NCBI RefSeq assembly: GCF_008704535.1
Contig: NZ_CP023701.1
Span: 4,466,501 to 4,530,500 of the forward strand
DNA: 64,000 nucleotides
Direction of reading: 5' to 3'
Source: Streptomyces subrutilus
GTDB taxonomy: Bacteria; Actinomycetota; Actinomycetes; Streptomycetales; Streptomycetaceae
Within the stretch, counting starts at the first letter, position 1; every line of letters begins with the position of its first letter. The notes beneath the pieces are model-generated. The model did not search any database, had not been told where the DNA came from, and saw only the letters and a list, made by a program, of their open reading frames with translations. Below, piece by piece: positions 41,861 to 52,513 of the stretch. Both the position numbers and the translations under genes were made by a program.

Positions 41861-42338
41861 TGGGGGTCCCCTGGGGGGTGAGGAGTCGGCGGAGTGGGCG
41901 CCACCCGGCGGTGCCGGGGAGAACCGGAAGCTCGGAGAGCACGGACCCTACGGACCCGTAACCTACGGCATCGTAAGTATGGCAAAGCAGGGGCCGACAG
42001 CAACAGGACCACGGCCGTGACGGCGCCGTACGGACCGCGTGCGCGCCGCGCACGCGCCGTGCACCACCCGTCCACGTGCCCCACCCGCCCCCGCCGCATC
42101 CGCCCCCCCGCCCCGCCGCCGCGACCCGCCCGCCCCGCCGCGACCCCGCCCGCCCGACGGCCCGCGGCCCGCCCTGCGAGACACCTGACCGGACCGGCGC
42201 CCCGGACACCTATCCTGTTGTCGTCGGACAGCGCGGTCCGCACGGGCAGCCCGAGCTGCGCATCAGGAGCGGCCACGCCGCGCGCGCACCGGGAGCCCAC
42301 CGCCCAGTAGCGCTCGAACACTGCAAGGAGCCGCACCT
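41861..42338. other. Divergent intergenic region, desaturase/ppc
   Basis: 478 bp without a gene. It holds the desaturase promoter with two tandem CTACG-N4-CGTAA sites (41948-41976), a strongly C-rich plus-strand tract at about 42076-42165, and a -10-like TATCCT near 42212 that could start the ppc transcript with a leader of about 120 nt. Confidence 0.6.
41948..41976. promoter_or_regulatory. Tandem CTACG-N4-CGTAA operators
   Basis: Two 14-bp sites, 41948-41961 (spacer GACC) and 41963-41976 (spacer GCAT), repeat in the same orientation with a 15-bp period. Each has TACG/CGTA inverted arms. They lie about 90 bp before the desaturase start and are the best candidates for binding by the co-transcribed TetR protein. 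Confidence 0.6.
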
Positions 42339-45101
<2,763 letters not shown>

Positions 45102-45119
45102 CCGCCCGCACCACGGCGC

Positions 45120-45157
45120 ACGGGAGCCCCCGCACCGAACGGTGCGGGGGCTCCCGT
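45120..45157. terminator. Bidirectional terminator, 17-bp perfect stem
   Basis: ACGGGAGCCCCCGCACC (45120-45136) pairs with its complement at 45141-45157 around GAAC, between convergent ppc and pth. Confidence 0.9.
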
Positions 45158-45177
45158 CGTACCGGGCCGCGCGGGCC

Positions 45178-45768
45178 CTACGTGTTGTACGCGGACTGCG
45201 CGCGCTCCAGGCCCTCGGAGATCAGGCACTCCACCGCGTCGGCCGCCCGGTCCACGAACCAGTCCAGCTCCTTGCGCTCCGTCGAGGAGAAGTCCTTCAG
45301 CACGAAGTCCGCCACCTGCATCCGGCCCGGCGGACGGCCGATGCCGCAGCGCACCCGGTGGTAGTCCGGCCCCAGCGACTTCGTCATCGACTTCAGCCCG
45401 TTGTGCCCGTTGTCCCCGCCGCCCAGCTTCAGCCGCAGCGTCGGGTAGTCGATGTCCAGCTCGTCGTGGACGGCCACGATCCGCTCCGTCGGCACCTTGT
45501 AGAAGTCGCGCAGCGCCGTCACCGGGCCGCCCGACAGGTTCATGTACGCCATCGGCTTGGCCAGCACCACCCGGCGGTTCGCCGGACCCGGCGGGCCGAT
45601 CCGGCCCTCGACCACCTGGGCCCGGGCCTTGTGCGCCTTGAACTTCCCGCGGATCCGCTCCGCCAGCAGGTCGGCCACCATGAAACCGATGTTGTGGCGG
45701 TTGCCCGCGTACTCCGGTCCCGGGTTCCCGAGACCGACGATCAGCCAGGGCGCCGCGTCGTCCGACAT
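45178..45768 (-). CDS. pth: Peptidyl-tRNA hydrolase
   Basis: 196 residues. The N-terminal signature LIVGLGNPGPEYAGNRHNIG contains the catalytic Asn and His; KPMAYMNLSGGPV and VHDELDIDYPTLRLKLGGG follow, with the Asp, and GHNGLKSM. It releases tRNA from prematurely dropped peptidyl-tRNA. AAGGAG lies 6 nt before the ATG. It is the last gene of a prs-rplY-pth run on the minus strand, separated from rplY by an imperfect hairpin. Confidence 0.95.
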   Translation of the reverse strand: MSDDAAPWLIVGLGNPGPEYAGNRHNIGFMVADLLAERIRGKFKAHKARAQVVEGRIGPPGPANRRVVLAKPMAYMNLSGGPVTALRDFYKVPTERIVAVHDELDIDYPTLRLKLGGGDNGHNGLKSMTKSLGPDYHRVRCGIGRPPGRMQVADFVLKDFSSTERKELDWFVDRAADAVECLISEGLERAQSAYNT

Positions 45769-45790
45769 CAAAAACTCCTTGAACGGGAAC

Positions 45791-45831
45791 GACCGCCGCC
45801 CCGCTCCAGTGGAGCCGGACGGCGGCCGGTC
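45791..45831 (-). terminator. Imperfect hairpin between rplY and pth
   Basis: GACCGCCGCC and GGAGC-containing arms (45791-45807 with 45811-45831) pair with several mismatches around a 3-nt loop. It may attenuate rather than fully stop transcription into pth. Confidence 0.5.
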
Positions 45832-45859
45832 AGCTACTGCCGGGAAGGCGGTGCGAGGC

Positions 45860-46441
45860 TCAGGCCTCTTCGCCCTCGGCCTCGGCGGACGGCTCCTCGG
45901 CCTGCGGGGCGACGACCTGCAGCACGGCGATGTCGCCGTCGACGGCCAGGGTGGTGCCCGACGGGAGGACCAGGTCCTTCGCGTGGATGGTGTCGCCGGC
46001 CTCCAGGCCCGCGATGGAGACGGTGACCTCGGTCGGGATGTGCGTGGCCTCGGCCTCGACGGAGATGGTGTTCTGGAGGGTCTCCAGCATGTTGCCGCCC
46101 GCGGCCAGCTCGCCCTCGGTGACGATCGCGACGTCGACGGTGACCTTCTCGCCCTTCTTGACGATCAGGAGGTCGACGTGGGAGATCGAACGCTTCAGGG
46201 GGTGACGCTGCACGGCCTTCGGGATGACCAGCTCGGTGCCGCCGCCCGCGATGTCCAGGGAGATCAGGACGTTGGGGGTGCGCAGCGCCAGCAGCAGGCC
46301 GTGGCCCTCGACGTCGACGTGCTTCGGGTCCTGGCCGTGACCGTAGATGACACCGGGGACCTTGCCGGCGACGCGGGCCTTGCGGGCGGCGCCCTTGCCG
46401 AACTGGGTGCGGACCTCGGCGGAAAGCTTGACCTCGGACAT
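45860..46441 (-). CDS. rplY: 50S ribosomal protein L25/general stress protein Ctc
   Basis: 193 residues, the two-domain Ctc form. The N-terminal L25 domain contains RTQFGKGAARKARVAGKVPG and VIYGHGQDPKHVDVEGHGLL; a C-terminal beta domain (EATHIPTEVTVSIAGLEAGD) and an acidic tail (EEPSAEAEGEEA) follow. It binds 5S rRNA. GAGGAG lies 7 nt upstream of the ATG. It is downstream of prs, with a long-loop hairpin between them. Confidence 0.95.
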   Translation of the reverse strand: MSEVKLSAEVRTQFGKGAARKARVAGKVPGVIYGHGQDPKHVDVEGHGLLLALRTPNVLISLDIAGGGTELVIPKAVQRHPLKRSISHVDLLIVKKGEKVTVDVAIVTEGELAAGGNMLETLQNTISVEAEATHIPTEVTVSIAGLEAGDTIHAKDLVLPSGTTLAVDGDIAVLQVVAPQAEEPSAEAEGEEA

Positions 46442-46546
46442 GCTCACTCCTCGTGGGGTGACGGAAATCGGAACTGGAGTCACCCGGCCGGAACGGCCTG
46501 CTACGAAGAGCGCGTCGATAACGGAGCGCCGGCACCCGCGCGAACA

Positions 46547-46604
46547 GGTACGGCCTCCCTCGCCGAGCAACTCGTGGAGTGTACCCGGGGAGGGAGGCCG
46601 TACC
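46547..46604 (-). terminator. Long-loop hairpin between prs and rplY
   Basis: GGTACGGCCTCCCT (46547-46560) is perfectly complementary to 46591-46604, enclosing 30 nt. Read on the minus strand it follows prs by about 25 bp and is a terminator or attenuator. The 14-bp stem is perfect but the loop is unusually long. Confidence 0.6.
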
Positions 46605-46627
46605 CAAAAGGATCTACCGCACAGCGG

Positions 46628-47605
46628 TTACTGCTGCTCCTCGAAGAGGCTGGTGACCGAGCCGTCCTCGAAGACCTCGCGCACCGCGCGCGCGACCATC
46701 GGGGCGATCGACAGCACCGTGATCTTGTCGAGCTCCAGGTCGGACGGGTCCGGCAGGGTGTTCGTGAACACGAACTCGCTCACCTTGGAGTTCTTCAGGC
46801 GGTCGGCGGCCGGGCCCGACAGGATGCCGTGCGTCGCCGTCACGATGACGTCCTCCGCACCGTGGGCGAACAGCGCGTCGGCCGCGGCGCAGATGGTGCC
46901 ACCGGTGTCGATCATGTCGTCGACCAGGACGCAGACGCGGCCCTTGACCTCGCCGACGACCTCGTGGACGGTCACCTGGTTGGCGACGTCCTTGTCGCGG
47001 CGCTTGTGCACGATGGCCAGGGGGGCGTCCAGCCGGTCGCACCAGCGGTCGGCCACGCGCACGCGGCCGGCGTCCGGCGAGACGATCGTCAGCTTGGTGC
47101 GGTCCACCTTGGCGCCGACGTAGTCCGCGAGGACCGACAGGGCCGAGAGGTGGTCCACCGGGCCGTCGAAGAAGCCCTGGATCTGGTCGGTGTGCAGGTC
47201 GACCGTGAGGATGCGGTCCGCACCCGCGGTCTTCAGCAGGTCGGCGACCAGACGGGCCGAGATCGGCTCGCGGCCCTTGTGCTTCTTGTCCTGACGGGCG
47301 TAGCCGTAGGACGGGACGATCACGGTGATGGAGCGGGCCGACGCGCGCTTCAGCGCGTCGATCATGATCAGCTGCTCCATGATCCACTTGTTGATCGGAG
47401 CCGTGTGGCTCTGGATCAGGAAGCAGTCCGCGCCGCGCGCGGACTCCTGGAAGCGGACGTAGATCTCACCGTTCGCGAAGTCGAAGGCCTTCGTCGGCAC
47501 GAGGCCGACTCCCAGCTGGTGCGCGACCTCCTCGGCCAGCTCGGGGTGGGCGCGGCCGGAGAAGAGCATGAGCTTCTTCTCGCCGGTCGTCTTGATCCCG
47601 GTCAC
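46628..47605 (-). CDS. prs: Ribose-phosphate pyrophosphokinase
   Basis: 325 residues. It contains FSGRAHPELAEEVAHQLG, GEIYVRFQESARGADCF, ARQDKKHKGREPISARLVAD, VDLHTDQIQGFF, and the PRPP-binding loop CVLVDDMIDTGGTICAAAD. It makes PRPP from ribose 5-phosphate and ATP for nucleotide, histidine and tryptophan synthesis. It follows glmU on the minus strand (134 bp gap), a conserved bacterial pairing. Confidence 0.96.
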   Translation of the reverse strand: MTGIKTTGEKKLMLFSGRAHPELAEEVAHQLGVGLVPTKAFDFANGEIYVRFQESARGADCFLIQSHTAPINKWIMEQLIMIDALKRASARSITVIVPSYGYARQDKKHKGREPISARLVADLLKTAGADRILTVDLHTDQIQGFFDGPVDHLSALSVLADYVGAKVDRTKLTIVSPDAGRVRVADRWCDRLDAPLAIVHKRRDKDVANQVTVHEVVGEVKGRVCVLVDDMIDTGGTICAAADALFAHGAEDVIVTATHGILSGPAADRLKNSKVSEFVFTNTLPDPSDLELDKITVLSIAPMVARAVREVFEDGSVTSLFEEQQ

Positions 47606-47739
47606 AGCACTGTCTCCTCAGACGTGTTGAAAGCTGCTCGCCCCCGTGCGCGTCCGTCCCGCACACGGTGAGCCAGCCGAATTGCGTGCACCTATCACGG
47701 TACGCCGTCGCGGGCGCACCTGTTTCCGGTCAGTTCGCC

Positions 47740-49185
47740 TCAGCGACGGCCGGCGTCCTCCGGGGCCGCCGACTGCGCCGCGGTCGCGGCCGCGCTGCCC
47801 GGACGCTTGCGGGCCACCCAGCCCTCGATATTCCGCTGCTGGCCGCGGGCCACGGCCAGCGCACCGGCCGGCACGTCCTTGGTGATCACGGACCCGGCGG
47901 CGGTGTAGGCGCCGTCCCCGATCGTGACGGGTGCCACAAACATGTTGTCCGAACCCGTCTTGCAGTGTGAGCCGACGGTCGTGTGGTGCTTGTTCTCGCC
48001 GTCGTAGTTCACGAACACGCTGGCCGCGCCGATGTTGGTGTACTCGCCGATGGTCGCGTCGCCCACGTACGACAGGTGCGGCACCTTGGTGCCCTCGCCG
48101 ATCGTCGCGTTCTTCATCTCCACGTACGTGCCGGCCTTGGCCTTCGCGCCGAGGCTGGTGCCCGGGCGCAGGTACGCGAACGGGCCCACGGTCGCCTCCG
48201 GGCCCACCGCGGCGCTGTCGGCCACCGTGTTGTCCACCCGGGCGCCCGCGCCCACGGAGGTGTCCCTGAGGCGGGTGTTGGGGCCGACCTCCGCGCCCTC
48301 GGCGACGTGGGTGGTGCCGAGGAGCTGCGTCCCGGGGTGGATCAGGGCGTCCTGTCCGAAGGTGACGGTCACGTCGACGAACGTGCTGGCCGGGTCCACG
48401 ACCGTCACGCCCGCGAGCATGGCCCGCTCCAGCAGGCGCGCGTTCAGCAGCGCGCGGGCCTCGGCGAGCTGCACGCGGTTGTTGATCCCGAGGATCTGGC
48501 GGTGGTCGCCGCCGACCGCGGCCCCGACCCGGTGCCCGGCTTCGCGCAGGATGCCGAGGACGTCGGTGAGGTACTCCTCGCCCTGGCTGTTGTCGGTGCG
48601 GACCTTGCCGAGGGCGTCGGCGAGCAGGGCGCCGTCGAAGGCGAACACCCCGGAGTTGATCTCGCGGATGGCCCGCTGCCCGTCGGTGGCGTCCTTGTGC
48701 TCGACGATGCCCGTCACGGCCCCGTCGTCGCCGCGGATGATCCGCCCGTAGCCGGTGGAGTCGGGGACCTCGGCGGTGAGCACGGTGACGGCGTTGCCGT
48801 CCTCCCCGTGCGTGCGGGCGAGCTGCGCGAGCGTCTCGCCGGTCAGCAGCGGGGTGTCGCCGCAGACGACGACGACGGTGCCGGTGACGTTCCCGCCGAG
48901 CTCTTCGAGGGCCATCCGGACGGCGTGCCCGGTGCCGTTCTGCTCGTACTGGACGGCGGTGCGCACGTCGGCGTCGATCCCGGACAGGTGCGCGGCGACC
49001 TGCTCGCGCGCGTGCCCGACCACCACGACCAGCTCGGCGGGGTCGAGTTCACGGGAGGCGGCGACGACGTGACCGACGAGCGAGCGCCCGCAGATCTCGT
49101 GCAGGACCTTGGGAGTGGCCGACTTCATGCGGGTGCCTTCACCCGCTGCGAGTACGACGACGGCTGCCGGGCGGTTGGCGCTCAC
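47740..49185 (-). CDS. glmU: Bifunctional UDP-GlcNAc pyrophosphorylase / GlcN-1-P acetyltransferase
   Basis: 481 residues, normal length. The N-terminal uridylyltransferase domain has VVVLAAGEGTRMKSATPKVL and GDTPLLTGETL; the C-terminal left-handed beta-helix has hexapeptide repeats and PHLSYVGDATIGEYTNIGAA, HHTTVGSHCKTGSDNMFVAP. It makes UDP-GlcNAc for peptidoglycan. The GTG giving VSANRPAAVVVLAAGEG is chosen because it starts at the usual place; the frame stays open upstream into the tRNA gene. It is upstream of prs. Confidence 0.95.
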   Translation of the reverse strand: MSANRPAAVVVLAAGEGTRMKSATPKVLHEICGRSLVGHVVAASRELDPAELVVVVGHAREQVAAHLSGIDADVRTAVQYEQNGTGHAVRMALEELGGNVTGTVVVVCGDTPLLTGETLAQLARTHGEDGNAVTVLTAEVPDSTGYGRIIRGDDGAVTGIVEHKDATDGQRAIREINSGVFAFDGALLADALGKVRTDNSQGEEYLTDVLGILREAGHRVGAAVGGDHRQILGINNRVQLAEARALLNARLLERAMLAGVTVVDPASTFVDVTVTFGQDALIHPGTQLLGTTHVAEGAEVGPNTRLRDTSVGAGARVDNTVADSAAVGPEATVGPFAYLRPGTSLGAKAKAGTYVEMKNATIGEGTKVPHLSYVGDATIGEYTNIGAASVFVNYDGENKHHTTVGSHCKTGSDNMFVAPVTIGDGAYTAAGSVITKDVPAGALAVARGQQRNIEGWVARKRPGSAAATAAQSAAPEDAGRR

Positions 49186-49294
49186 GGGTGGGCCCTTCGG
49201 CTTCGGGGGTGGACCCGTGAAGGATAGCGGGGGGCCCGAACCGCCCGACGAAGGCGGGTCCCGGCCGCGGAGGTCGGGACCCGAACGTGTGGAG

Positions 49295-49366
49295 CTCCCC
49301 CGCCAGGACTCGAACCCGGACATAAGGCACCAAAAGCCTCAGTGCTGCCAATTACACCACAGGGGA
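49295..49366 (-). tRNA. tRNA-Gln (anticodon TTG)
   Basis: On the minus strand the acceptor TCCCCTG pairs with CGGGGGA, the discriminator is G, the anticodon loop TTTTGGT gives TTG, and the T arm contains GGTTCGAGTCC. CCA is not encoded. Confidence 0.95.
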
Positions 49367-49523
49367 TTATGCGCGACTAAACCGGACATCGGGGTCTGGT
49401 GGTCGAGTCGACGGCACCCACTATGCCGCACCACCACCCCTGGACGCGACGGTAAACGGCGCCGCTTCGGCCGATCGGTCCGGGCCCGCGCGTACGGGAT
49501 CCGGGTGGGCCGGGGGGTCTGCG

Positions 49524-49529
49524 TAGGCT
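49524..49529 (+). promoter_or_regulatory. -10-like element for the leaderless histidine kinase gene
   Basis: TAGGCT lies 7 nt before the ATG at 49537. Confidence 0.45.
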
Positions 49530-49536
49530 GGACGGC

Positions 49537-50829
49537 ATGACCAGTACGGGGGATGTGGAAGGCCGCGCTGGGCCGCCTTTGTGGTGGGTGCGGCGGCGGG
49601 ATGTCGTGGTGGACGGCGCGCTCGGCGCGGTGTCCGCCGTCGAGTGCGGGTGGGAAGGCGCGTCGTTCGCCCGCGAGGCCGGGCTGCCGGTCGCGGTCGG
49701 GGTGCTGTTCGGGATCGCGGTGGGGGCCGTGCTCCTGCTGCGGCGACGGTGGCCGATCGCCGTGGTGCTGGTCGGGATCGCCGTGGCGCCGGCCGCGATG
49801 GGTTTCCTGCTCGGAGTGGTGGGCCTGTACACGCTGGCCTCCTCCGAGGTGCCCCGGCGGATCACCGGCACGCTGGCCTCGATGTCGCTGGCCGCGACCT
49901 TCGTGGTGATGTACCTGCGCACCCGCGGTGACGTGGAGGCCGACCCGATGCTGGTCGTCGTCCTGTCCGGCTTCGTGGCGGTGGCGCTGACCGTGCCGCC
50001 GGTGCTGTTCGGGCTGTACGTCGGGGCCAGGCGGCGGCTGATGGAGAGCCTGCAGGAGCGGGCGGACTCCCTGGAGCGGGAGTTGTCGCTGCTGGCGGAC
50101 CGGGCCGAGGAGCGGGCCGAGTGGGCCCGTACCGAGGAGCGGACCCGGATCGCGCGGGAGATGCACGACGTCGTCGCGCACCGGGTCAGCCTGATGGTGG
50201 TGCACGCCGCGGCCCTGGAGGCGGTGGCGCTGAAGGACCCGGCGCGGGCCGTGAAGAACGCCGCGCTGGTGGGGGACATGGGCCGGCAGGCGCTGACCGA
50301 GCTGCGCGAGATGCTCGGGGTGCTGCGGGCGGCCGAGAAGCCGAAGCCCGCCCCGGCGGCGGCCCCGGTCCCGGCCGGCGGCGGCGCCACGGCTGTCGTG
50401 GCGCCGCTGTCCGCGGCGCTGGTGGCGGTCTTCGACGACGGGCCCTCGCTCGGTGGGCTGGAGGAGCTCGTCGGGCAGTCGCGCGCGGCCGGGATGGCCG
50501 TGGAGGTGGTGGTGCAGGGCGAGGCCGCCGGGTACGCGGCGGAGCTGGAGCAGACGGCGTACCGGGTGGTGCAGGAGGCGCTGACCAACTGCCACAAGCA
50601 CGCGCCCGGGGCGCGGGTGGTGGTGCGGCTGGCGCACCGGGAGGGGGAGGTGGCCATGCAGGTGGAGAACGGGCCCTGCGAGGGCCGGTCCGACGGCGTC
50701 GGCCTGCCGAGCGGGGGGAACGGCCTGGTCGGGATGCGGGAGCGGGTGCTCGCGCTGGGCGGGGTCTTCGTCTCCGGGCCGACGGACGCGGGCGGCTTCC
50801 GGGTGTCGGCGGTCCTGCCGGTGCGGTAG
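49537..50829 (+). CDS. Orphan NarL-type sensor histidine kinase
   Basis: 430 residues. About four to five TM helices occupy the first 165 residues (for example AVGVLFGIAVGAVLLL and LVVVLSGFVAVALTVPPVLF). A coiled linker leads to a HisKA_3 domain with the phosphoacceptor His210 in REMHDVVAHRVSLMVVHAA, and a HATPase_c domain with the N box QEALTNCHKHAPGA and G box GNGLVGMRERV. There is no response regulator next to it, and no extracellular sensor domain, so the signal is probably read in the membrane. Confidence 0.9.
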   Translation: MTSTGDVEGRAGPPLWWVRRRDVVVDGALGAVSAVECGWEGASFAREAGLPVAVGVLFGIAVGAVLLLRRRWPIAVVLVGIAVAPAAMGFLLGVVGLYTLASSEVPRRITGTLASMSLAATFVVMYLRTRGDVEADPMLVVVLSGFVAVALTVPPVLFGLYVGARRRLMESLQERADSLERELSLLADRAEERAEWARTEERTRIAREMHDVVAHRVSLMVVHAAALEAVALKDPARAVKNAALVGDMGRQALTELREMLGVLRAAEKPKPAPAAAPVPAGGGATAVVAPLSAALVAVFDDGPSLGGLEELVGQSRAAGMAVEVVVQGEAAGYAAELEQTAYRVVQEALTNCHKHAPGARVVVRLAHREGEVAMQVENGPCEGRSDGVGLPSGGNGLVGMRERVLALGGVFVSGPTDAGGFRVSAVLPVR

Positions 50830-50884
50830 CGGGGTGCGGGGTGCGTGCCGGGGCCGGGCCCGGTGGCCGTGGCGGGCCGGGCCG

Positions 50885-50920
50885 GCGCGTGGTGGGGCGC
50901 GTGGTGGGGCGCGTGGTGGG
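50885..50920. repeat. 12-bp perfect tandem triplication
   Basis: GCGCGTGGTGGG occurs three times head to tail in the gap between the convergent kinase and SUKH-3 genes. Confidence 0.95.
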
Positions 50921-50934
50921 GCGGGGCGTTCGGG

Positions 50935-51471
50935 TCAGGCGGTGGTGAGGCGGGTCGGCTGGAGGCCGGTCAGCAGGAGGGCGAGGGCGTCGTCGAGGCT
51001 CGCACCGAGGTACCAGTCGCCGCTGTGGTCGATGCCGTAGACGCGGCCCTCGGCGTCGATGGCCAGGTGGGAGTCCCCGTCGGCCTCGACGCCGAGCGGG
51101 CAGAGCCGGGTGGACAGGGCGCGGCCCAGGTCGGCGAAGGTGCGGGCCAGGTGGAGGCCGGTGAGGGGGTCGATGCGCACGGGAACCGGGGCTATCTGGC
51201 GGCCGGTTCCGGGGGCGGTCACGGTGAGCCCGCCGAATTCGGCCCAGGCCTCGACGGCGGCGGGGAAGACGGTGTGCCGGTGTCCGGCGGGGGTGGTGTG
51301 GTCCCGGAGGGCGCCGGCCCAGTACTCGGCCTGCTTGATGTCCCAGCGGCCGGGCTCCCACCCGGCGGTGCGCAGGGCGGAGTCGACGGCGACCGGGAAG
51401 CGGGTGGCCGAGGAGCGGTCGTAGGAGGCGGAGGCGGACCCCGTTGCGGCGGGGGTGGAGGCGCTGGTCAT
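50935..51471 (-). CDS. SUKH-3 family immunity-like protein
   Basis: 178 residues. It contains RFPVAVDSALRTAGWEPGRW and FGGLTVTAPGTGRQIAPVPV, then LCPLGVEADGDSHLAIDAEG and RVYGIDHSGDWYLGASLDDA, the pattern of the SUKH-3 branch of the Smi1/Knr4 superfamily. SUKH proteins neutralise polymorphic nuclease and deaminase toxins by direct binding. The ATG follows the YwqJ-type deaminase stop by 2 bp, the classical toxin-then-immunity order, so inhibition of that deaminase is the natural inference. No signal peptide. Family call by eye. Confidence 0.75.
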   Translation of the reverse strand: MTSASTPAATGSASASYDRSSATRFPVAVDSALRTAGWEPGRWDIKQAEYWAGALRDHTTPAGHRHTVFPAAVEAWAEFGGLTVTAPGTGRQIAPVPVRIDPLTGLHLARTFADLGRALSTRLCPLGVEADGDSHLAIDAEGRVYGIDHSGDWYLGASLDDALALLLTGLQPTRLTTA

Positions 51472-51473
51472 GG

Positions 51474-52283
51474 CTACTCGGCTGGGGTGAGGTCGACGGG
51501 GCGTACGCCGAAGTGGGAGAGGAGGGCGGCGCAGGAGCGGCAGGGGGGTGCGTAGTTGCCGTGGAGGGGGTCGCCGTCCTCGCGGATGTGGCGGGCGGTG
51601 ATCTTCGAATGCTTCAGGGAGCGCCGGGCCTCGCTCGGGGTGAGGGGTTTGCGGGAGGCGCGCTTGGAGCGGGCGCCCTCGACGGTGGTGAGGTGGCGGG
51701 AGAGCAGGAGGGCTTCGGGACATCGGCCGGTGAAACGTTCGCGCTGGCCGCTGGTCAGGGTGTCGAGGAAGTCCTGGACGAGCGGGTGGAGCACGGGGGG
51801 CTGGTCGGCCTTGCCGGCGGTGCCGGTGAGGGTCTCGCCCCGTACGGAGAGGGCCGCGGCGACGGTCGGGAGGATGCCGTCGCGGCGGAAGCGCAGCACG
51901 GGCACGGCGGGGCGCCCGTCGGAGCTGCCCCAACGCAGGCGGGGGTCGCCGGCGGGCCCGGGCTCGGCTCCGGGGCCCGGTCCGCCGCGGCCCGTCGCGC
52001 CGCGCGGGTCGGCCGGGTGGGCCGGGCCTGCCGGGGCTCCCTGGGCTCCCGGCCCCGGAACCGACGCCCCGGCGGGGCTCGCGTTCCTCGCGCCGCCTCC
52101 CGGGCTCCCTGTGCCCGCGGGGTCCGCTGCCCCCGCGGGGCCCGGCGGGCGTGGCAGGCCGCCGGGTCCGCCGGGGCCGGGCGTGCCCGTGCCCGATGCC
52201 GTCGGTCCGGTCGGGGTCCCCGGTGTGGCCGGGCCTCCCGGGGCGGGGCCGGTCGGATCGGGCCGTGTTGCCGTGTGGTGCAT
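51474..52283 (-). CDS. YwqJ-type deaminase-fold protein
   Basis: 269 residues. The first 115 are collagen-like Gly/Pro/Ala-rich and probably disordered, with no secretion signal. The C-terminal domain carries the deaminase zinc motifs as GRCPEALLLSRHL (Cys188, catalytic-type Glu190) and PPCRSCAALLSHFG (Cys248, Cys251), the layout of the YwqJ family of polymorphic-toxin deaminases. The expected activity is base deamination in nucleic acid or nucleotides; the substrate is unknown. GGGAGGGAAAG lies upstream of the ATG. It is followed 2 bp later by the SUKH-3 gene and is divergent from a WHH-SUKH gene. Confidence 0.72.
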   Translation of the reverse strand: MHHTATRPDPTGPAPGGPATPGTPTGPTASGTGTPGPGGPGGLPRPPGPAGAADPAGTGSPGGGARNASPAGASVPGPGAQGAPAGPAHPADPRGATGRGGPGPGAEPGPAGDPRLRWGSSDGRPAVPVLRFRRDGILPTVAAALSVRGETLTGTAGKADQPPVLHPLVQDFLDTLTSGQRERFTGRCPEALLLSRHLTTVEGARSKRASRKPLTPSEARRSLKHSKITARHIREDGDPLHGNYAPPCRSCAALLSHFGVRPVDLTPAE

Positions 52284-52513
52284 GGTCGCGCTTTCCCTCC
52301 CGTGGCGGCGGTGGTGGCCGCTGTCGCGCACGCCCCCGTGCTGCGGGGACAGCCTGTCAAATGTCTCCCGTCCTGTGGAAGCTGGGTCGAATATTCGTAT
52401 CAATTCGGATGTTCCCGGCCCCCGTGCGGGTGGTCCCGGCGCACGCGGGTGAGGCCCTTGCCCCAGCACTTAGGCTGTGGTGAACCAGCCAGATCCAGCA
52501 GGGGGCTACCGCC

